64,000 bases of DNA from G965216905 sp965216905 (GTDB lineage Bacteria; Actinomycetota; Acidimicrobiia; Spongiisociales; ZC4RG35). The first letter of the stretch is position 1. The number at the start of each line of letters is the position of its first letter. A program made the translations under genes and the position numbers. The stretch lies in the NCBI GenBank assembly GCA_965216905.1, contig OZ244213.1, forward strand, positions 3,348,001-3,412,000. Reading direction: 5' to 3'. Under the pieces are notes generated by a model. The model ran no database searches. It saw only the letters and a program-made list of their open reading frames with translations, and was not told where the DNA came from. Shown here in pieces: positions 60,235 through 64,000 of the stretch.

Positions 60235-62427
60235 TCAGGTCCGGGGGACCTCACGCTGGGTGAACACCTCGATGACGTCGCCTTCCTTGACGTCGTTGTA
60301 GTTCTCGAGGCCGATTCCGCACTCGAATCCGGTGGCGACCTCGCGAACGTCGTCCTTGAAGCGACGCAAGGAGTCGACCTTGCCGGTGTAGACCACCACG
60401 CCGTCTCGGAGCAACCGGGCGTTGGCGCCACGCTGGACGACGCCCTCGGTGACATAGCAACCGGCGATCGTCCCGGCCCGCGGGACCTTGAAGATCGCTC
60501 GAACTTCGGCTGCGCCCAGCACGAGCTCCTCGGTGTCGGGTGCCAGCGAACCCACCAGCATCTGCTCCAGTTCCTCGAGCAGCTCATAGATGACGAAGTA
60601 CGAGCGGATCTCCACGCCCGTCGTCTCGGCAGCCCGTCGTGCCTTCGAGTCCGGTCGAACGTTGAAGCCGATGACGACCGCCCCGGTCACCTCGGCCAGC
60701 GTGATGTCGTTCTCGGAGATACCGCCGACCGCACCGTGGACGATGTCGATGCTGGCGTCCTCGCGGGTGATCTTGGCGACGGCATCACGAATGGCCTCGA
60801 GAGAGCCGTGGGCGTCGGCCTTGAGCACGACCTTCAACTCGGTCTCCTCGGAGCGAAGCTTCTCGAGGAGGCTCTTCAGCCGGTCGCGGCCGGTGATGGT
60901 CTCCTGGTCCTCGACCCGGATTTGTTCGGCGCGCTCGGCGGCGATCGACCGGGCTTGTTTGTCGTTCTTGACCACCTCGACGATGTCGCCGGCGGTGGGC
61001 ACGTCCGACCACCCCATGATCAAGACCGGCGAGCTGGGACCTGCCTGCTTCATCCGGTTGTGCTCATGGTCCAGCATCGCCCGGACCCGACCGGCCACCG
61101 GACCGGCAACGTATGCGTCGCCCTGTTTGATGGTCCCCCGCTTGATGATCACGGTAGCGGTGGGGCCCATACCCGGATCCAGCTGAGACTCGACGACCAC
61201 ACCGGTGGCGGCCACATGCGGATTCGCCTTGTATTCCTGGAGCTGGGCGATGAGGTCGATCACCTCGAGCAGGTTGTCGACACCCTCACCCTTCAGCGCC
61301 GACACCTCCACGCTCGGGACATCTCCACCCAGTTCCTCGGTGATCACATCGTGCTCGGTGAGCATCGTCCGCACCCGGAAGGGGTCGGCACCCGGCAGAT
61401 CTGCCTTGTTGATGGCCACGACCAGCTGCACACCTGCCGCCTTGGCATGGCTGATCGCCTCGATGGTCTGGGGCATCACGCCGTCGTCCGCCGCCACCAC
61501 CAGCACGACGATGTCGGTGACGTCGGCGCCGCGAGCCCGCATCGTGGTGAAGGCCTCGTGGCCCGGTGTGTCGATGAAGGTGATGCGGTTGTCACCCACC
61601 ATGACCTGGTAGGCACCGATGTGCTGGGTGATCCCACCGTGCTCGTCGGCCACGACGTTGGCCTTCCGAATCGTGTCGAGCAGAGTCGTCTTCCCGTGGT
61701 CGACGTGACCCATGACGGTGACGACCGGCGGGCGCGGGCGCAACGTGGCCGGGTCGTCATCGAAGGTCAGAGCCTCCCGCAATGCACCGGCACGGGAGGT
61801 GTCCGGCTCGGCCGGCTCGGCCGGCTCGGTGACATCGACGATGAAACCGAAGACCTCTCCCACCTCTTCGGCCAGCTCGATCGGCAATGGGTCGTTGGCC
61901 CCGGCGGGTACCCCGCGAGTCATCAGCTCCTTGACCACCGCCCCCGTACCCTGGCCGATGGCCGCGGCGAACTCCGACACCGTGATCCCCTCGCTGACCG
62001 CCACCAAACCCACTTCGTCGGCCTCGGCCTCCTCCGCGGCGGCGTCATCAGCCGGCTGGGACTCGGGTTGGGCCCGGGATTGGGACTCCGGTTGCGGTTC
62101 TGGCCGGGGTTCTGGCTCCGGTTCTGGCCGGGGTTCTGGCTCCGGTTCTGGCCGGGGCTCCGGCTCCGGTTCTGGCCGGGGCTCCGGCTCCGGTTCCGGC
62201 TGGGGCTCCGGCTCCGGTTCCGGCTGGGGTTCTGGCTGGGGTTCTGGCTGGGGCTCTGGCTGGGCGGCCGCGCCCGAGAGTGCATCGCGTACGCGGGCAG
62301 CCTCGTCCGGGTCGAGACCCGACGATGCCGTCTTGACCTCGAACCCGAGGGCCTTGGCCTGGTCGAGCACGTCCTTCGACTCCAGGTCGAGCTCTCTGGC
62401 CAACTCATACACTCGTGTCTTCGCCAC
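60235..62427 (-). CDS. infB: Translation initiation factor IF-2
   Basis: 730 residues. GTPase that places initiator tRNA on the 30S subunit. The N-terminal IF2_N domain (TRVYELARELDLESKDVLDQ) is followed by a low-complexity region of about 60 residues made of PEPEPQ/PRPEPE repeats, a second IF2_N, then the G domain: GHVDHGKTTLLDTI (G1), DTPGHEAF (G3), NKADLPGADP (G4), and domains II-IV. GTG 62427 has GGAG 5 nt upstream; GTG 62433 is an alternative. The gap to nusA is only 45 nt, with no ylxR gene between them. Confidence 0.97.
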   Translation of the reverse strand: MAKTRVYELARELDLESKDVLDQAKALGFEVKTASSGLDPDEAARVRDALSGAAAQPEPQPEPQPEPQPEPEPEPQPEPEPEPRPEPEPEPRPEPEPEPRPEPEPEPRPEPQPESQSRAQPESQPADDAAAEEAEADEVGLVAVSEGITVSEFAAAIGQGTGAVVKELMTRGVPAGANDPLPIELAEEVGEVFGFIVDVTEPAEPAEPDTSRAGALREALTFDDDPATLRPRPPVVTVMGHVDHGKTTLLDTIRKANVVADEHGGITQHIGAYQVMVGDNRITFIDTPGHEAFTTMRARGADVTDIVVLVVAADDGVMPQTIEAISHAKAAGVQLVVAINKADLPGADPFRVRTMLTEHDVITEELGGDVPSVEVSALKGEGVDNLLEVIDLIAQLQEYKANPHVAATGVVVESQLDPGMGPTATVIIKRGTIKQGDAYVAGPVAGRVRAMLDHEHNRMKQAGPSSPVLIMGWSDVPTAGDIVEVVKNDKQARSIAAERAEQIRVEDQETITGRDRLKSLLEKLRSEETELKVVLKADAHGSLEAIRDAVAKITREDASIDIVHGAVGGISENDITLAEVTGAVVIGFNVRPDSKARRAAETTGVEIRSYFVIYELLEELEQMLVGSLAPDTEELVLGAAEVRAIFKVPRAGTIAGCYVTEGVVQRGANARLLRDGVVVYTGKVDSLRRFKDDVREVATGFECGIGLENYNDVKEGDVIEVFTQREVPRT
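62090..62262 (-). repeat. Coding repeat in infB (PEPEPQ/PRPEPE region)
   Basis: DNA units of about 18-24 bp of the form GGTTCTGGCCGGGG/CTCCGGCTCC on the plus strand repeat with few changes, encoding Pro-Glu-rich linker residues. Such repeats can change length by slippage. Confidence 0.8.
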
Positions 62428-62472
62428 GCTCACTCCGTCATCGATCCTTGGGGCGATCGTCCGCAGACGATC

Positions 62473-63879
62473 TCACTCTTCTTCGTTCGAAGCCTCGACA
62501 TCGGCCTCGGCGCCCACGTCGTCGGAACCGGCTTCTTCGGCTACGACTTCCTCGGCAGGGGTTTCCTCTGCTGGGGGCTGGGGCTTCCTCTGCTGGGCTT
62601 CCTCTGCTTCCTCTGCTGGGGCTTCCTCTGCTGGGGCTTCCTCTGCTGGGGCTTCCTCTGCTGGGGCTTCCTCTGCTGGGGCTTCCTCGGCGCCCGACGG
62701 GTCGGGTTCGTCTGCGTCCGGGCCGGCCAACGAGACCGGATCCTCCGCTTCCTCGCCGCCCCCGGGAGGCTCGTCCACAGCTGCGGCGGCCCCCTCGGGT
62801 GCGGCACCATCGTCGGCGTTCTCGTCGGAGACGGCAACTTCGCCCTCCGTCGGCTCGGTCTGCGACCCGGCATCCGCTTCGGCCGGCGACGGTTCCGGCT
62901 CCACCTCCTCGACCGGTTGATCCGACCGAATGTCGATCTTGTAACCGCTCAATCGAGCGGCCAGCCGGGCGTTCTGCCCCTCCTTGCCGATTGCAAGCGA
63001 CAACTGATGCTCACTGACGATCACCGTCGCCGTCTTCTCCTCCTCGTCGATGAGCACCTCTTTGACCTTGGCCGGACCCAGCGCCTCGGCGATGAACGAA
63101 CCCAGATCCTCGCGGTATTGGACGACATCGACCTTCTCGCCGCGCAGCTCGTTGACGACCTGGCGGACTCGCGAACCGCGCGCTCCAACGCACGCTCCTT
63201 TGGCGTCCACGTTCGGATCGTGGCTGACCACCGCGATCTTGGTCCGGTGACCGGGCTCACGGGCAATACCGACGATCTCGATGGTGCCGTCGACGAGTTC
63301 GGGAACTTCGAGTTCCAGGAGCCGGCGCACCAGATCGGGATGGCTTCGACTGACCACGATCTGGGGGCCCTTGGTTTCGTTCCGCACCTCGAGAATGAAT
63401 GCCTTGACCCGGTTGCCGCGGTCCAGCCGTTCGTAAGGGATCCGTTCCGAACCGGGCATCAACGCCTCGGCATCGCCGAGATCCAGAATGACGAACCGGT
63501 TGTCCACTTGCTGCACGATGCCGGTGATGAGGTCGCCCTCGCGTCCCTCGTAGATGTCGAAGACCTGTTCGCGCTTGGCGTCTCGGAGACGCTGGGCGAT
63601 GACCTGTTTGGCCGTCTGCGCGGCGATTCTCCCGAAGTCGTCGGGTGTGTCCTCCCACTCATTGGTGACGTTTCCGTCCTCGTCGAGCTCCTGGGCGTAC
63701 ACCGTGATCTCGCCGGAGTCGGGGTCGATGGTGACACGCGCCTCTTCGGCGGCACCGGGCGACCGCTTGTATGCCGAGACGAGCGCATTCGCCAGAGCAT
63801 CGAGAATGGTCTCGACCGGCACCCCCCGCTCGCGTTCGAGCAGTTCGAGGGCTTCCATGACCTGGGCGTCGATCCTCAT
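62473..63879 (-). CDS. nusA: Transcription termination/antitermination protein NusA
   Basis: 468 residues. Binds RNA polymerase and controls pausing, termination and antitermination. N-terminal domain (RIDAQVMEALELLERERGVP), S1 domain (GREGDLITGIVQQVDNRFVI), two KH domains (GACVGARGSRVRQVVNEL; LAIGKEGQNARLAARLSG). ATG 63879 follows GAGGAGAGCCCG, and the frame is consistent with the family start. The tail of about 145 residues after KH2 is very acidic and includes five near-identical APAEE units. Actinobacterial NusA usually ends soon after KH2, so this tail is an oddity. The rimP stop is 10 nt upstream. Confidence 0.96.
   Translation of the reverse strand: MRIDAQVMEALELLERERGVPVETILDALANALVSAYKRSPGAAEEARVTIDPDSGEITVYAQELDEDGNVTNEWEDTPDDFGRIAAQTAKQVIAQRLRDAKREQVFDIYEGREGDLITGIVQQVDNRFVILDLGDAEALMPGSERIPYERLDRGNRVKAFILEVRNETKGPQIVVSRSHPDLVRRLLELEVPELVDGTIEIVGIAREPGHRTKIAVVSHDPNVDAKGACVGARGSRVRQVVNELRGEKVDVVQYREDLGSFIAEALGPAKVKEVLIDEEEKTATVIVSEHQLSLAIGKEGQNARLAARLSGYKIDIRSDQPVEEVEPEPSPAEADAGSQTEPTEGEVAVSDENADDGAAPEGAAAAVDEPPGGGEEAEDPVSLAGPDADEPDPSGAEEAPAEEAPAEEAPAEEAPAEEAPAEEAEEAQQRKPQPPAEETPAEEVVAEEAGSDDVGAEADVEASNEEE
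62564..62690 (-). repeat. 15-bp coding repeat in nusA (EEAPA units)
   Basis: The unit CCTCTGCTGGGGCTT (plus strand) repeats about six times with almost no change, encoding successive EEAPA. Near identity of the copies points to recent expansion. Confidence 0.85.
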
Positions 63880-63889
63880 CGGGCTCTCC

Positions 63890-64000
63890 TCATTTCTTGC
63901 CTGGCTTCGGCGCCTTCTCCCACCGGAAGACGGTCTTGGCGGTCGCGACATCTCCGATCGAGAACTCGACTTGCTGGGTGTCGTCGCCGCCGAGCGAGAG
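63890..64000 (-). CDS. rimP: Ribosome maturation factor RimP (C-terminal end only)
   Basis: The last 36 codons are present, reading GDDTQQVEFSIGDVATAKTV and ending EKAPKPGKK before TGA. The position directly ahead of nusA is the conserved place of rimP, and the strand pattern fits the SH3-like C-terminal domain. The rest lies beyond the window. Confidence 0.8.
   Translation of the reverse strand, partial: LSLGGDDTQQVEFSIGDVATAKTVFRWEKAPKPGKK

Noticed and set aside
62564..62690. Short regular repeats that look like a CRISPR array
   Set aside because: Units are 15 bp with no spacers and encode EEAPA in frame in nusA.
61712..62920. Gly/Ser-rich frame on the plus strand opposite infB and nusA
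   Set aside because: Mirror of the Pro-Glu repeats; the low-complexity GSGSG pattern is a by-product of the coding repeat on the other strand.

Overview
The window is about 64 kb of high-GC chromosome from an actinobacterium, most likely a member of Acidimicrobiia. The phylum call rests on several signals: two operators with the mycobacterial LexA pattern TCGAAC-N4-GTTCGA, a dnaE2/imuA/imuB mutasome, LPXTG-type surface proteins, GTG and TTG starts, and TANNNT -10 boxes lying 5-7 nt in front of start codons (leaderless mRNAs). The class call is inference. No tRNA, rRNA, CRISPR array, insertion sequence, integrase or attachment site was found.

Layout. 1-8.3 kb: partial dnaE2 with an SOS box, an orphan protein resembling class II tRNA synthetases, dodecin coupled to a metallo-beta-lactamase-fold hydrolase, a membrane coiled-coil/HhH protein paired with a BON-OmpA lipoprotein, and a small four-helix membrane protein. 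8.6-20.1 kb: two convergent cell-wall proteins, a Thr-rich LPVTG protein and a giant LPRTG protein of about 3540 residues built from 25 DUF11-type repeats, two of which are an exact recent duplication. 20.2-31.4 kb: fused isobutyryl-CoA mutase, a small unknown protein, MarR regulator, 5-formyl-THF cyclo-ligase, PlsC, the SOS-controlled imuA-imuB pair, Fpg/Nei glycosylase, an MtaD-like amidohydrolase, and an RNase HI fused to a SLOG domain.

31.4-47.5 kb: an exopolysaccharide/cell-surface glycan cluster. One strand carries Wzz/BY-kinase-like protein, sulfotransferase, APH-fold phosphotransferase, Wzx flippase and a large secreted discoidin/LamG protein, all joined by 4-nt stop/start overlaps. 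Around them lie a beta-propeller-like protein, a Wzy/WaaL polymerase-ligase, a GT4 glycosyltransferase, a parallel beta-helix protein, an initiating undecaprenyl-phosphate sugar transferase and a WecG/TagA glycosyltransferase. Together these cover initiation, extension, flipping, polymerisation and length control; the sulfotransferase and phosphotransferase could add modifications.

47.6-52.0 kb: EttA-type ABC-F protein and a secreted DUF11/SdrD-type protein. 52.1-64.0 kb: the translation/RNA operon, read right to left as rimP(partial)-nusA-infB-ylxP(DUF503)-rbfA-nrnA-truB-ribF-sdaA-rpsO-pnp. It is notable for an inserted serine dehydratase gene, no ylxR between nusA and infB, expanded low-complexity repeats in NusA and IF-2, and a hairpin-rich rpsO-pnp spacer.
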